Assembly (NCBI GenBank): GCA_020027535.1
Contig: JAHRAK010000046.1
Span: 1-33,174, forward strand
Direction of reading: 5' to 3'
DNA from: Nitrospirales bacterium
GTDB lineage: Bacteria; Nitrospirota; Nitrospiria; Nitrospirales; UBA8639
DNA length: 33,174 nt
The notes beneath the pieces are model-generated. The model was not told where the DNA came from. It worked only from the letters and a program-made list of their open reading frames with translations, and did not search any database. Shown here piece by piece: positions 25,318-33,174 of this stretch (position 1 is the first letter of the stretch; the number at the start of each line of letters is the position of its first letter). The translations under genes and the position numbers were made by a program.

Positions 25318-25346
25318 TTGATCCATGCGTGCATGCAGCTTAACTT
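25318..25346 (+). promoter_or_regulatory. Possible promoter of the TPR protein gene
   Basis: TTGATC (25318-25323), a 17-base spacer and TAACTT (25341-25346) stand 63 bases before the ATG. The -10 hexamer is the same as that predicted for serS. Weak call. Confidence 0.3.
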
Positions 25347-25408
25347 CTTCACGGCGATGTGGTAAAAATCGATCGACCCTCGCGTGCCCTACAGCCCGGG
25401 ACTCAACG

Positions 25409-26119
25409 ATGTATGCTTTGATACTGATTTTAGGAATGGTCTTGGCGTCTTCCCCCGTGCAAGCGGAGACGGAATCATGGAAGACACTCAATACCGCCGG
25501 CATGTTGGCCTACAAAGAACGTAATTTTGCCATGGCACAAGAGATGTTTCACCGGGCCTTACACCTCCTCGGAGGAGCGACCGAACTCGATCCGCGCATC
25601 GCCACGACCCTGAACAATCTGGGCGCGACCCACGAAGCGTTGGGAGAGTACGAACAAGCCGAACTCCGGTATCGTCATGCTCTCACAATGATCGAAACGA
25701 TCCAGGGCCCCGATCATCCTGACATCGTGGTCGGGTTAAACAATCTGGCGTCTTTGTATTTTTCACAAAAAGCGTTCGACAAGGCAGAGCCGCTTTGGCA
25801 AAGAGGGCTCTCCATCAGTGAAGGTTTTTTAGGAGACGCGCACCCCCATCTTATTCAAACCCTGCTCACCTTAGGACTCGTCGCGCAGGCACAAAACAAG
25901 TTCGATCAAGCGGAGCCCTACTATCTTCGCGCCATTGCAATCGGCAAACGTTCCCTGGGTGACGACCATCCCAGCCTGATTCCTCTCTATGAACGCTATG
26001 CGTCATTACTGCGCCAAACAAATCGAGAAGAGGAAGCACAAGTTGTCGATCGCCAGGTGGAGGCTATTCGAGCGACGAATCAACTTTCCTTTCCTCAGAG
26101 TAAACCGGCAGGCGATTGA
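25409..26119 (+). CDS. Predicted periplasmic TPR protein (kinesin-light-chain-like repeats)
   Basis: The 236-residue protein has a clear signal peptide (MYALILILGMVLASSPVQA, cleavage before ETES) and four to five TPR units of about 42 residues: LNTAGMLAYKERNFAMAQEMFHRAL, LNNLGATHEALGEYEQAELRYRHALTMIE, LNNLASLYFSQKAFDKAEPLWQRGLSISE, LLTLGLVAQAQNKFDQAEPYYLRAIAIGK and a last partial unit. The 42-residue spacing and GPDHPDIV/GDAHPHLI/GDDHPSLI linkers are typical of the kinesin light chain/TPR_10 subfamily, used as protein-binding scaffolds. The ATG at 25409 is supported by the signal peptide rather than by a ribosome site. Partner unknown. Confidence 0.85.
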   Translation: MYALILILGMVLASSPVQAETESWKTLNTAGMLAYKERNFAMAQEMFHRALHLLGGATELDPRIATTLNNLGATHEALGEYEQAELRYRHALTMIETIQGPDHPDIVVGLNNLASLYFSQKAFDKAEPLWQRGLSISEGFLGDAHPHLIQTLLTLGLVAQAQNKFDQAEPYYLRAIAIGKRSLGDDHPSLIPLYERYASLLRQTNREEEAQVVDRQVEAIRATNQLSFPQSKPAGD

Positions 26120-26188
26120 TTTGGGTGAGAACGATGGGTTCACACAACACCCTGTGGCGGGTGGCACGGAGCCTGAATTTTTCTCATC

Positions 26189-26217
26189 TTGACCACCGGA
26201 TTCACCACGGGTAAGAT
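26189..26217 (+). promoter_or_regulatory. Promoter positioned for a leaderless transcript
   Basis: TTGACC (26189-26194, 5 of 6), a 17-base spacer and TAAGAT (26212-26217, 4 of 6) end six bases before the ATG at 26224. The usual start site, about seven bases after the -10 box, falls on the A of the ATG. Confidence 0.4.
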
Positions 26218-26223
26218 CCGGCC

Positions 26224-26499
26224 ATGGCACGAATTCCGTTTGATCCTCGCTCCTTGGGTTCCATGCGCAGACGCCCCCAACCCGGTCCTTCTCAGGCTGA
26301 TCCCAGCGCCCAATTTCGTTCGCTGAATGCCACCCTCTTGTTTTGTCCGAATTGCAAAGAGGCGACACCGGCACGGGAACGGCTTTTGCTCGTCCTGCCG
26401 TCAGGCAACAAATACGAATACGTGTGCTCCTACTGCGGAACCTCGACCGGCGAAAAGATCGATCAGGACCACCAGGCCCCCACGTTAATCATTCCCTGA
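26224..26499 (+). CDS. Small zinc-ribbon hypothetical protein
   Basis: The 91-residue protein has a disordered, Arg/Pro-rich first third and one zinc ribbon, CPNC (about residues 41-44) and CSYC (about 68-71), separated by ERLLLVLPSGNKYEYV, a strand hairpin. Such ribbons bind one zinc and mostly serve nucleic-acid or protein contacts; I do not recognise this one. There is no Shine-Dalgarno sequence, and the predicted promoter places the transcript start at the ATG. It converges with the MutS-family gene, 17 bases apart. Confidence 0.72.
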   Translation: MARIPFDPRSLGSMRRRPQPGPSQADPSAQFRSLNATLLFCPNCKEATPARERLLLVLPSGNKYEYVCSYCGTSTGEKIDQDHQAPTLIIP

Positions 26500-26516
26500 C
26501 TTCTTTGAAAATCGTC

Positions 26517-28373
26517 TCACGGCCCGGACGTTGTTTCGGGAACCGGCAAGCCTTCCATGGCCATGATGCGAAGCGCATTGGTGATGGGACAAGGCCCGGG
26601 ACGGAGCCGATAGTCGAACGTCAATTCCTTGTCACCGACCGTTTCCTGAAAATGAACGTTGACGAGACTTGCCAATTCTTTTTCCAGGTTGGCCAACTCC
26701 AGGTCGTGCGTCGTAACAAGGCCCAATCCCCGTCCGGCAGTCAGTTCGCGAATAAACGCTTCACTTCCCAATAATCGTTCCCGGTTGTTCGTTCCTTTGA
26801 AAATTTCATCGATGAGAAACAACACCGGAGGTTCACGATGATCGCTCATCGCTACCAGCAGGTTTTTCAGGCGTTTGACTTCAACGTAAAAATACGACAA
26901 CCCCTCTTCGAGGGTATCCCCAACCCTGATACAGGACTGCATCCGCAGCCATGACCATTCCCAGGATTCGGCACACACCGGTCCCCCGGCCTGCGCCAGA
27001 CACACGTTGATCCCAACCGTTCGTAAGAACGTGCTCTTTCCGGACATGTTGGAACCGGTCACCAGGAAGACCCGGCCCAAACCTCCGAGTATCAAATCAT
27101 TGTTGATCCGTTGTTGATGGGCAATCAGGGGATGCCCGATAGCCGTCCCGGAAAGGCCGATGCCGGCAGCGTTCCCCTCCGGCCGCCGGTGGGGCCACGC
27201 GTAGGATGGATTCAAGTAGGCAAACGTGGCAAGGGCCATCGCCGCGTCAATGGTCGCCAGTCGCTCGATCCAATCCGGCAGAACGGGTCGCAGCCGGCCG
27301 CAGACCTTCTGCAAATACCACGTCCACGCCAGATCCCAGGGGACCACGACGTGCATCGCAATATGCAAGAACGGATGCGCTTTCAGACTGAGTCCGCTGC
27401 AGATTCTCGCCAGTTGTTTGATAGCCGCCGAAGGTTGCCTGGCCCAGGCTCTCAACGGTTCGGTCACGGCTTGAATCGCGGGAAAAGGTCGAAACGACCG
27501 CTTCTCGAAAATGCCGATAACCGCGACGAGTTTGTCCAACTCCAGGTGCAGATCGAGAGTCCGTTCAAACACGTGGCTCAAGCGCCCGCCGGTGACGAGC
27601 ATCAACAACGCGTAGCACAGAAAGGAAACGATCCAATATCCGGGCCCTCCTTCGACGACCCAGAAACCAAACAGGACAAGATTGAGTCCGGCCAGAGCAC
27701 TTGCCACCAGCAACAGCGGACCCAATTGAGCCACGGACAGGGGATGCTCTAACAGGCTCCACAGGCGATCGGCATCGATCGGTTTGGGACTCATGCATTT
27801 CGCCACGAGTCGAATCCGATTCCGTAATCCCGGTAACAAGGTCAGGGCTTGAACGAGTTTCCGGCGACTTTCCCATTGGTCGAAAGAAAGCGAGGGATCA
27901 TGTTGATACGCCACCCAGGCCATCAGCCGTGCCTGCCCTTCTCGTGATATTGTCGTGTCCAACAAACGGAACAAAGAATACCTCCCGACAAGATCAAGAT
28001 CCGCACCGTACGGGTGATCGGAGGGTAAACTCATCGTTGTTTCCGGGATGCTTTTCCAATCCACACGAAGACGAGCCAGGTTTTTTTCCTGGATCTCAAT
28101 CCACACTCCAAGGCGATGCAGCCGGCTTTCCAATCGGTTATGAACGTGAACCACCCCCAGAAAGCAAAGAAGAAACCCCATAAGCGCCCAATTTCCCGTG
28201 ACGAACCATCCAAGTTCGTACAACGCGGCGCAAACCAGAATCCCGAGAAGTACGAGTCCCATTCGGCCCCGGCTCATCGCCAAACTGACGCGTTGGCCTT
28301 TCCGGAGAAGGCGGGTTCCTCGTTCACTCCCGCGGTTGATCATGCAGTCGCGTTTGTGCCGTTTGTCATCCAT
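26517..28373 (-). CDS. Membrane-anchored MutS-family ATPase
   Basis: The 618-residue protein has two N-terminal transmembrane helices (about residues 34-80, MGLVLLGILVCAALYELGWF and WALMGFLLCFLGVVHV), a second membrane hairpin (about 215-265, LGPLLLVASALAGLNLVLFGFWVV and WIVSFLCYALLMLVTG) and a C-terminal MutS ATPase domain: GSNMSGKSTFLRT (Walker A, about 440), LFLIDEIFKGTNN (Walker B) and VTTHD. The mismatch-recognition and connector domains of MutS are missing, and the MutS-core helices are interrupted by the membrane hairpin. It is therefore not the mismatch repair enzyme. Its role is unknown. The start is uncertain: the ATG at 28373 gives no strong ribosome site, and later in-frame ATGs exist, such as 28343. 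It follows the 130-residue unknown gene. Confidence 0.82.
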   Translation of the reverse strand: MDDKRHKRDCMINRGSERGTRLLRKGQRVSLAMSRGRMGLVLLGILVCAALYELGWFVTGNWALMGFLLCFLGVVHVHNRLESRLHRLGVWIEIQEKNLARLRVDWKSIPETTMSLPSDHPYGADLDLVGRYSLFRLLDTTISREGQARLMAWVAYQHDPSLSFDQWESRRKLVQALTLLPGLRNRIRLVAKCMSPKPIDADRLWSLLEHPLSVAQLGPLLLVASALAGLNLVLFGFWVVEGGPGYWIVSFLCYALLMLVTGGRLSHVFERTLDLHLELDKLVAVIGIFEKRSFRPFPAIQAVTEPLRAWARQPSAAIKQLARICSGLSLKAHPFLHIAMHVVVPWDLAWTWYLQKVCGRLRPVLPDWIERLATIDAAMALATFAYLNPSYAWPHRRPEGNAAGIGLSGTAIGHPLIAHQQRINNDLILGGLGRVFLVTGSNMSGKSTFLRTVGINVCLAQAGGPVCAESWEWSWLRMQSCIRVGDTLEEGLSYFYVEVKRLKNLLVAMSDHREPPVLFLIDEIFKGTNNRERLLGSEAFIRELTAGRGLGLVTTHDLELANLEKELASLVNVHFQETVGDKELTFDYRLRPGPCPITNALRIMAMEGLPVPETTSGP

Positions 28374-28480
28374 GATGCTGACCAATGACGATCCGCGTGG
28401 AAAGATGCGTCACCACACATGAGTACCTTTTCAGTGTACTATTCGCCTCTGTGGATACGAGTGAGGAAAGAACAGGCAGG

Positions 28481-28873
28481 TTAATCGGAAGACAATTGCA
28501 GGTTCTCGGGCAGGCTTTCCAAATACTCCATCAAGGCTCGATACGTCAGTTCGCGGACTCTGGCTTTCGTCGCCGGCTCTCCATCCAAACTGCGTTTCAG
28601 CCAGACCGTATCCTGCACTTGAGCGTTCGCCTGATTGCACAGGGTCCACATGTGATGAAGAAACTCTACCGATAATCCAACCTGAACCCCTTCCGATTCA
28701 ATGCGATCATCCAGGATAGCCAAAAGGTCTGAAATGGCCTGATCGGCCCGATACGGCTTGGACGCATACCCGAATGCTTCCGTGGTGGCTTCGTCTTGTT
28801 TGGCCTGTTCGACCAAATCATGCATATACTCTTTCAAGAGTCCGATTTGTCGTCCTGAGAGCCGCATAGCCAT
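28481..28873 (-). CDS. Hypothetical helical protein upstream of the MutS-family gene
   Basis: The 130-residue protein is mostly charged helix without signal peptide or cysteine motif: MRLSGRQIGLLKEYMHDLVEQAKQDEA, YRADQAISDLLAILDDRIESEGV, VEFLHHMWTLCNQANAQVQDTVWLKR and VRELTYRALMEYLESLPENLQL. I do not recognise it. It lies 107 bases upstream of the membrane MutS-like gene on the same strand, so it may share its transcript. The ATG at 28873 has GGGATC upstream; a second in-frame ATG lies two codons later. Confidence 0.65.
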   Translation of the reverse strand: MAMRLSGRQIGLLKEYMHDLVEQAKQDEATTEAFGYASKPYRADQAISDLLAILDDRIESEGVQVGLSVEFLHHMWTLCNQANAQVQDTVWLKRSLDGEPATKARVRELTYRALMEYLESLPENLQLSSD

Positions 28874-29002
28874 TTCGATCCCAATCTCGATTGCACTCCA
28901 GCAGGAAGATGCGCCTTACCTTATCTCAACTTCTCGAGATCGGCAAGCACCCGCATGACAAGAGCAAGCCGCACACTTTCTGAACCTATTGGTAAAAATG
29001 CA

Positions 29003-29031
29003 TTGACGGGCACCCAGATTTTTGGTTTTAT
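29003..29031 (+). promoter_or_regulatory. Predicted promoter of the DUF1302-DUF1329-YCF48 cluster
   Basis: TTGACG (29003-29008, 5 of 6), a 17-base spacer and TTTTAT (29026-29031, 4 of 6) lie 57 bases before the DUF1302 ATG, in an AT-richer patch between the divergent unknown gene and the cluster. Confidence 0.4.
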
Positions 29032-29087
29032 TCGCCTGTCCACCTCGCCCTTGAACGTATTCAACCCCTACCTGCGAAACAACAAGG

Positions 29088-31025
29088 ATGAACATATGGG
29101 GACAAGAGACACGGGTAAATTTTCGCCGTTCCGGCTTCGGGTGGCAGGCTGGGGCATACGCGGCGGTGACGGCCTTACTGACGTCGGCCGTCGCACCACC
29201 TTCCCCATCCATCGCTGCGGAACTGCCCTACAACGAGAGCGGCATCACGGGATATTTCGACACCACCGTCTCGATCGGTACGGCGATACGGACCCAGGAG
29301 CGGGACAAAGCCATCATCGCCATCGCCAACGGCGGCTACGCGCCTTCCTTCAACGAAGATGACGGCAATCTCAACTACAACACAGGCGATTTCGTCTCCG
29401 CCAACGTCAAGGTCTCGCACGAGTTGCAGATCGACGTGGGCGAACTGAGTTTCTTTAGCCGTACGTTCTATTTTTACGATCACGCTGCCACGGCCAACGA
29501 CACCCGCCGCACGTCTCTGTCGGGCAAAGCCCAGCAGTATGCCGGACACGACATCCAACTTCTGGATGCGTATGTCAGCACCGATATCGACGTGGGCGAA
29601 TTCCTGCTTGCAATTCGAATCGGCAATCAAGTGCTCAACTGGGGCGAAAGCGTCTTCATCCGCAACGGCCTCAACTCGATCAACCCGATTGACGTTTCCA
29701 AGGTCCGCATCGCCGGCGCGGAGGTGCGCGACGTCGTGACTCCGATCCCGGCGGTCAATCTCAAAGTCGGCCTGACCGACAACCTGTCCTTGGAAGGCTT
29801 CTACCAGTTCCGGTGGCTTCATACCCGGCTCGAACCGGCCGGCACGTTCTTCTCGACCACCGACGCCGCAAGCCCTGGCGGAGACATCATCCATTTCGGA
29901 TTCGGCGATCCGCTCAGGGGCAACGACGAAGACGGCACGGCGGATCCATATTGCTACACGGGCCTTTGCTCGCGGTTGCCACGTGTCAGCGACCGGGATG
30001 CCAGGCACCAGGGCCAGTTCGGTCTGGCAGTGCGCTATTTCGCGCCGGAGCTGAACGACGCCGAACTGGGTCTCTATTATGCGCGCATCCACAGCCGCCT
30101 GCCACTGGTTTCGGCCCGAGCGGGGAACCCCCAAGCGCTGACGGACCCCAAAGGCTATGCCGGCTCCGTCCAATATTTTCGGGAATTTCCCGAAGATATC
30201 GACATCATGGGCGCAAGCTTCAACACCGAGATCGGCACCAGCGGGTTCGCGATCCAGGGCGAGGTGTCCTATCGCCGGAACCAGCCGCTCCAGATCGACG
30301 CCGTCGAAGTGATCCTTTCCACCTTGTCGCCGCTCCGGTTCGTGCACGTGCCCCAGACCCTGTTGCCACTGCTGCAAAATCCGGCTGCTTGCGCACAGAA
30401 TTTAGCGATTTGCCGACAGGCGCAAGGACTCGCACAGTTACAAGGGGCGGGAAGGTTGTTCAGCCGGAGCCAGACCGGTCCTCTCGCTCCCGGGGAAGAG
30501 GTCATCGGCTTTCGCCGCAAGGACGTGCTGCAGGCGCAGTTCGCCATCTCAAAGGTATCGGGTCCCATGTTCGGCGCCGATCAATCCCTGTTCCTGGTCG
30601 AGACCGGGTTCACCTATGTCCGGGACATGGAGGACAAATCGGCACTTCGCTACGATGGACCGGGCACGTGGACGAGCGGCAACCCGATCTTTACGCCCAT
30701 CATTCAGCCGGTGACCCAGAACGGTGGCTTTGCCGATCCGTTCTCCTGGGGTTACCGGATGGTCGCGCGGACAACCTACAACAACGCCATCGGCTCCGTG
30801 AACCTGTCGCCGCAGATCTCGTTCGCGCACGACGTGAGCGGCACGACGCCGGCACCGATCAGCAATTTCGTCGAGGATCGTAAATCCTTCACGCTGTCGA
30901 TCGAGGCGAGCTACCTGATTTCATGGCAGGCCATTTTGTCCTACACCAACTCGTTCGACGGCGGCGCGTTCAATCTCTTGAACGATCGCGACTTCGTGGC
31001 CAGCACGGTGAACTATTCCTTCTGA
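29088..31025 (+). CDS. DUF1302 family outer-membrane barrel protein
   Basis: The 645-residue protein has an N-terminal export signal ending near residue 44 (AVTALLTSAVAPPSPSIAA, then ELPYNE) and a long strand-rich body typical of the DUF1302 family: SGITGYFDTTVSIGTAIRTQ, NYNTGDFVSANVKVSHELQIDVG, LDAYVSTDIDVGEFLLAIRIGNQVLNWGESVFIRNGLNSINPIDVSKVRIAGAEVRD and the barrel ending VASTVNYSF with a terminal Phe. These features indicate an outer-membrane beta-barrel. Function is unknown; in other bacteria it is found with DUF1329, a YCF48-like protein and an RND exporter. The ribosome site (AAGG at -4) is unusually close, so the start is less certain. GC content is visibly higher than in the genes to the left. 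Confidence 0.86.
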   Translation: MNIWGQETRVNFRRSGFGWQAGAYAAVTALLTSAVAPPSPSIAAELPYNESGITGYFDTTVSIGTAIRTQERDKAIIAIANGGYAPSFNEDDGNLNYNTGDFVSANVKVSHELQIDVGELSFFSRTFYFYDHAATANDTRRTSLSGKAQQYAGHDIQLLDAYVSTDIDVGEFLLAIRIGNQVLNWGESVFIRNGLNSINPIDVSKVRIAGAEVRDVVTPIPAVNLKVGLTDNLSLEGFYQFRWLHTRLEPAGTFFSTTDAASPGGDIIHFGFGDPLRGNDEDGTADPYCYTGLCSRLPRVSDRDARHQGQFGLAVRYFAPELNDAELGLYYARIHSRLPLVSARAGNPQALTDPKGYAGSVQYFREFPEDIDIMGASFNTEIGTSGFAIQGEVSYRRNQPLQIDAVEVILSTLSPLRFVHVPQTLLPLLQNPAACAQNLAICRQAQGLAQLQGAGRLFSRSQTGPLAPGEEVIGFRRKDVLQAQFAISKVSGPMFGADQSLFLVETGFTYVRDMEDKSALRYDGPGTWTSGNPIFTPIIQPVTQNGGFADPFSWGYRMVARTTYNNAIGSVNLSPQISFAHDVSGTTPAPISNFVEDRKSFTLSIEASYLISWQAILSYTNSFDGGAFNLLNDRDFVASTVNYSF

Positions 31026-31137
31026 ACCGGAGGGACAGATGATAAGCCGTCCACCGGAAATATTGCTGAGATTTGAGCGGAGAATGCGAAGTCACTCTGA
31101 AGCAGAACGTTCCATGATGACTGTTGGAGGAAGACTC

Positions 31138-32496
31138 ATGAACGCACGAGGGATCATTTGGACAACGGTGCTGGTGGCACTGACCACGAGCACACCGGTG
31201 GCGGCGAAGGTCACAGCCGCCGAGGCGGCGAGGCTGGGTAAGGAGCTGACGCCGCTGGGTGCCACAATGGCCGGGAACAAATCCGGTTCCATCCCGGAGT
31301 GGCGGGGCGGAATCACCAAGCCGCCGGCCAACTACCAACCGGGCGCGCGCCCTCCGGACCCGTTCGCGGACGACAAACCGCTGTTCACCATCACCGCCGA
31401 CAATTTCCGGCGCTACGAAACACATCTTTCCCCGGGCCAGGCCGCGCTCTTTGAACGCTACCCACACACCTTCCGGATGCCGGTCTATCCCAGCCGGCGC
31501 TCCGCGTCCCTGCCGCAGCATATCTATGACCGGACAATCGCCAACGCGATGACCGCAACGCTGACCGAGCACGGCAACGGAGTGAGGAACGCCGCCGAAG
31601 GCATCCCCTTTCCAATCCCGAACAACGGACTCGAAGCGATCTGGAACCACCTGATGCGCTACCGCGGCCACACATCGAGCGCGACGAACGGGCAAGCATC
31701 GCCAACGGCCGATGGCAACTACGTCATGGTCGTCCTCAAGGAGGACGTGCTGTGGGAGTATTATCAGCCCGGTGCCACGACCGAGACAATCGACAACATT
31801 CTCGCCTATTTCCTGCAGGAGATCCTGTCTCCGCCGAGGCTCGCCGGGCAATTTCTGCTGGTCCACGAGACGCTCAACCAAGCGGCCGAGCCACGCAAGG
31901 CATGGACCTACAATCCGGGCCGGCGGCGAGTGCGCCGGGCGCCCAATATTGCCTATGACAACCCCGGTATCGCATCAGACGGCCAGCGCACCAACGATCA
32001 GCACGACATGTTCAACGGGGCACCGGACCGTTACAACTGGACGCTGGCAGGCAAACAGGAACTCTATATTCCCTATAACAGCTACAAGCTGCACAGCGAC
32101 CACCCCATCGACGACGTCCTGATGCCCGGCCACATGAATCCGGATCTGACGCGCTACGAGTTGCACCGGGTCTGGGTCGTCGATGCACGGCTGAAAGAAG
32201 GAACCAGACACATCTACGCCCGGCGCACCTTCTATATCGACGAGGATAGCTGGCAAGTCGCCATCGTGGACCACTATGACGGACGCGATCAGATCTGGCG
32301 AGTGAGCGAGGGGCACGTGATCAATTTCTACCAGGTCCCGTTGGTCTGGACCTCGACGGTAGCGGCATACGACGTGCAGAACGGACGCTATATCGTCAAC
32401 GGGCTCACCGTCGAGAATACGATCGTTGAGTTCGACGTGCCGATGAAGCACCAGGGGTTCACCCCACAAGCTTTGCGCAAACTCGGCCGCCGCTAA
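31138..32496 (+). CDS. DUF1329 family secreted protein
   Basis: The 452-residue protein has a signal peptide (residues 1 to about 22, MNARGIIWTTVLVALTTSTPVAA), then the DUF1329 body: VTAAEAARLGKELTPLGATMAGNKSGSIPEWRGGI near the N-terminus, NNGLEAIWNHLMRYRG, WTYNPGRRRVRRAPNIAYDNP, YNSYKLHSD, MNPDLTRYELHRVWVVDARLKEGTRHIYARRTFYIDEDSWQVAIVDHYDGRDQIWRVSEGH. This family is distantly related to LolA/LolB-type lipoprotein-sorting folds and is expected in the periplasm or at the outer membrane. GGAGGA at 31126-31131 supports the ATG at 31138; the longer frame from 31039 has no such site. It is 112 bases after the DUF1302 gene. Confidence 0.9.
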   Translation: MNARGIIWTTVLVALTTSTPVAAKVTAAEAARLGKELTPLGATMAGNKSGSIPEWRGGITKPPANYQPGARPPDPFADDKPLFTITADNFRRYETHLSPGQAALFERYPHTFRMPVYPSRRSASLPQHIYDRTIANAMTATLTEHGNGVRNAAEGIPFPIPNNGLEAIWNHLMRYRGHTSSATNGQASPTADGNYVMVVLKEDVLWEYYQPGATTETIDNILAYFLQEILSPPRLAGQFLLVHETLNQAAEPRKAWTYNPGRRRVRRAPNIAYDNPGIASDGQRTNDQHDMFNGAPDRYNWTLAGKQELYIPYNSYKLHSDHPIDDVLMPGHMNPDLTRYELHRVWVVDARLKEGTRHIYARRTFYIDEDSWQVAIVDHYDGRDQIWRVSEGHVINFYQVPLVWTSTVAAYDVQNGRYIVNGLTVENTIVEFDVPMKHQGFTPQALRKLGRR

Positions 32497-32550
32497 ACAG
32501 GACAGACCGTTCGGGGAAAGAAAGCGTAAGCCCTTACCCGAAAGATGCTT

Positions 32551-33174
32551 ATGAACCTGCCCTTCTCTCGATCCCTGGCGCTTGGGTTGTTCCTGGTTGC
32601 GGCCTCGACCGCTCCATCCCTGCTCTGCGCCGAATCGCTTGACGAGGCGGCGGCGATGGTGGTCTGTCCGGAGTGCGGCCTGATCACCGCTGCCATCGCG
32701 ATTCCAGGCGGCTTCGTCGCGGTCGGCGAGCGTGGTCTGATCGTTCACGGTACGGCTGGCAACTGGCAGCAGGCTCCGGCACCGTCCCGGCGCATGCTGA
32801 CCGCCGTAACCGGAACCGGTGGCGGAAATCTCGTCGCCATTGGGCACGACGCCCTGATTCTGGCGAGCCGCGAACCCGGAGCAGCCTGGACCGTCGTTCG
32901 GGCGAGCCCGGAACTGGACGCCCCGCTACTCGACATATGGATCGCCGGAAACGGCAGGGGACTCGCAGTCGGCGCCTACGGGATGGCTCTGGCCACTGAG
33001 AACCACGGCCTCGACTGGTCGCCCCGCGAGATCGATCCGGACGAACCACACTTCTACGCCATCCGCGAGGCTGCGGATGGAACACTCTTCATCGCCGGCG
33101 AATTCGGGACGGTACTCCGGTCCAGGAACGACGGCACAACCTGGACCAAGCTGGATGCCGGTTGGGACGGCACG
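32551..33174 (+). CDS. YCF48-like/BNR-repeat secreted protein (partial, runs off window)
   Basis: The frame is open to the window end (208 codons seen, no stop), so the C-terminus is missing. It begins with a signal peptide (LALGLFLVAASTAPSLLCA, then ESLDEA) and has short propeller-like repeats of the type GxxGxIxxSxDxGxTW: VGERGLIVHGTAGNWQQ, IGHDALILASREPGAAW, VGAYGMALATENHGLDW, AGEFGTVLRSRNDGTTW. This is the pattern of the Ycf48/Hcf136 (BNR-type) beta-propeller family, named for photosystem II assembly but widespread outside photosynthesis. The ATG at 32551 or 32545 are equally possible; GAAAG precedes the second. It follows the DUF1329 gene by 54 bases. Confidence 0.8.
   Translation, partial: MNLPFSRSLALGLFLVAASTAPSLLCAESLDEAAAMVVCPECGLITAAIAIPGGFVAVGERGLIVHGTAGNWQQAPAPSRRMLTAVTGTGGGNLVAIGHDALILASREPGAAWTVVRASPELDAPLLDIWIAGNGRGLAVGAYGMALATENHGLDWSPREIDPDEPHFYAIREAADGTLFIAGEFGTVLRSRNDGTTWTKLDAGWDGT

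Noticed and set aside
28304-28411. Tiny minus-strand frame just upstream of the MutS-family gene with a weak ribosome site
   Set aside because: About 25 codons with no hydrophobic or other pattern; it overlaps the MutS-like N-terminus.
29175-30377. 400-residue minus-strand open frame opposite the DUF1302 gene
   Set aside because: The GC-rich sense gene leaves few stops on the other strand; the translation has no family features.
30970-31881. 303-residue minus-strand open frame opposite DUF1329
   Set aside because: Same reason: antisense to a gene with a signal peptide, a good ribosome site and family motifs.

Overview
The window is about 33 kb of dense bacterial chromosome with genes on both strands and Gram-negative envelope genes (OmpH/Skp-type chaperone, lipoprotein, TonB-dependent receptor, outer-membrane DUF1302 protein). 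The GatCAB amidotransferase implies that Asn-tRNA and/or Gln-tRNA is made by transamidation. The protein set is compatible with a Nitrospira-like member of Nitrospirota, but this is an impression from protein style, with no marker gene to prove it. All coding calls come from reading translations, start context and motifs; no database search was possible.

Left part (1-9.1 kb). A minus-strand operon gatC-panD-gatA-DUF948-ytxH-gatB couples the amidotransferase genes to aspartate decarboxylase and two small membrane proteins, behind a good promoter at 4659-4687. It is followed by radC (minus), then the plus-strand run rsmD-coaD-aminotransferase with overlapping genes, a FmdB-type zinc-ribbon gene, and a convergent GDSL esterase.

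Middle part (9.2-13.85 kb). An OmpH/Skp-like gene (plus) converges on a minus-strand cluster: a 38-codon membrane micro-ORF, rph, rdgB, tRNA-Pro, tRNA-Arg and a rhodanese gene. The rdgB stop codon lies inside tRNA-Pro. serS, a small lipoprotein gene and tRNA-Ser follow on the plus strand.

Accessory stretch (13.85-20 kb). A TonB-dependent receptor gene lies next to tRNA-Ser behind an AT-rich leader and is broken by three frameshifts. Then come a J-domain protein, a putative molybdenum-carrier/LOG-like protein, a small zinc-ribbon ORF, a secreted possible OB-fold protein and a ferredoxin-NADP-reductase-like flavoprotein.

Right part (20.3-33.2 kb). aroG-type DAHP synthase and a probable 2OG-Fe(II) oxygenase are followed by trxA-recN, two secreted helical-repeat proteins, a small zinc-ribbon protein with a possible leaderless start, a membrane-anchored MutS-family ATPase with an unknown partner gene, and finally a visibly GC-richer cluster DUF1302-DUF1329-YCF48-like that runs off the window end. 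This last cluster, of unknown function and probably acquired, is the best candidate for a poorly described system.

Intergenic gaps carry several palindromic repeats of three types (36-110, 16687-16723, 22205-22305, 24499-24592).
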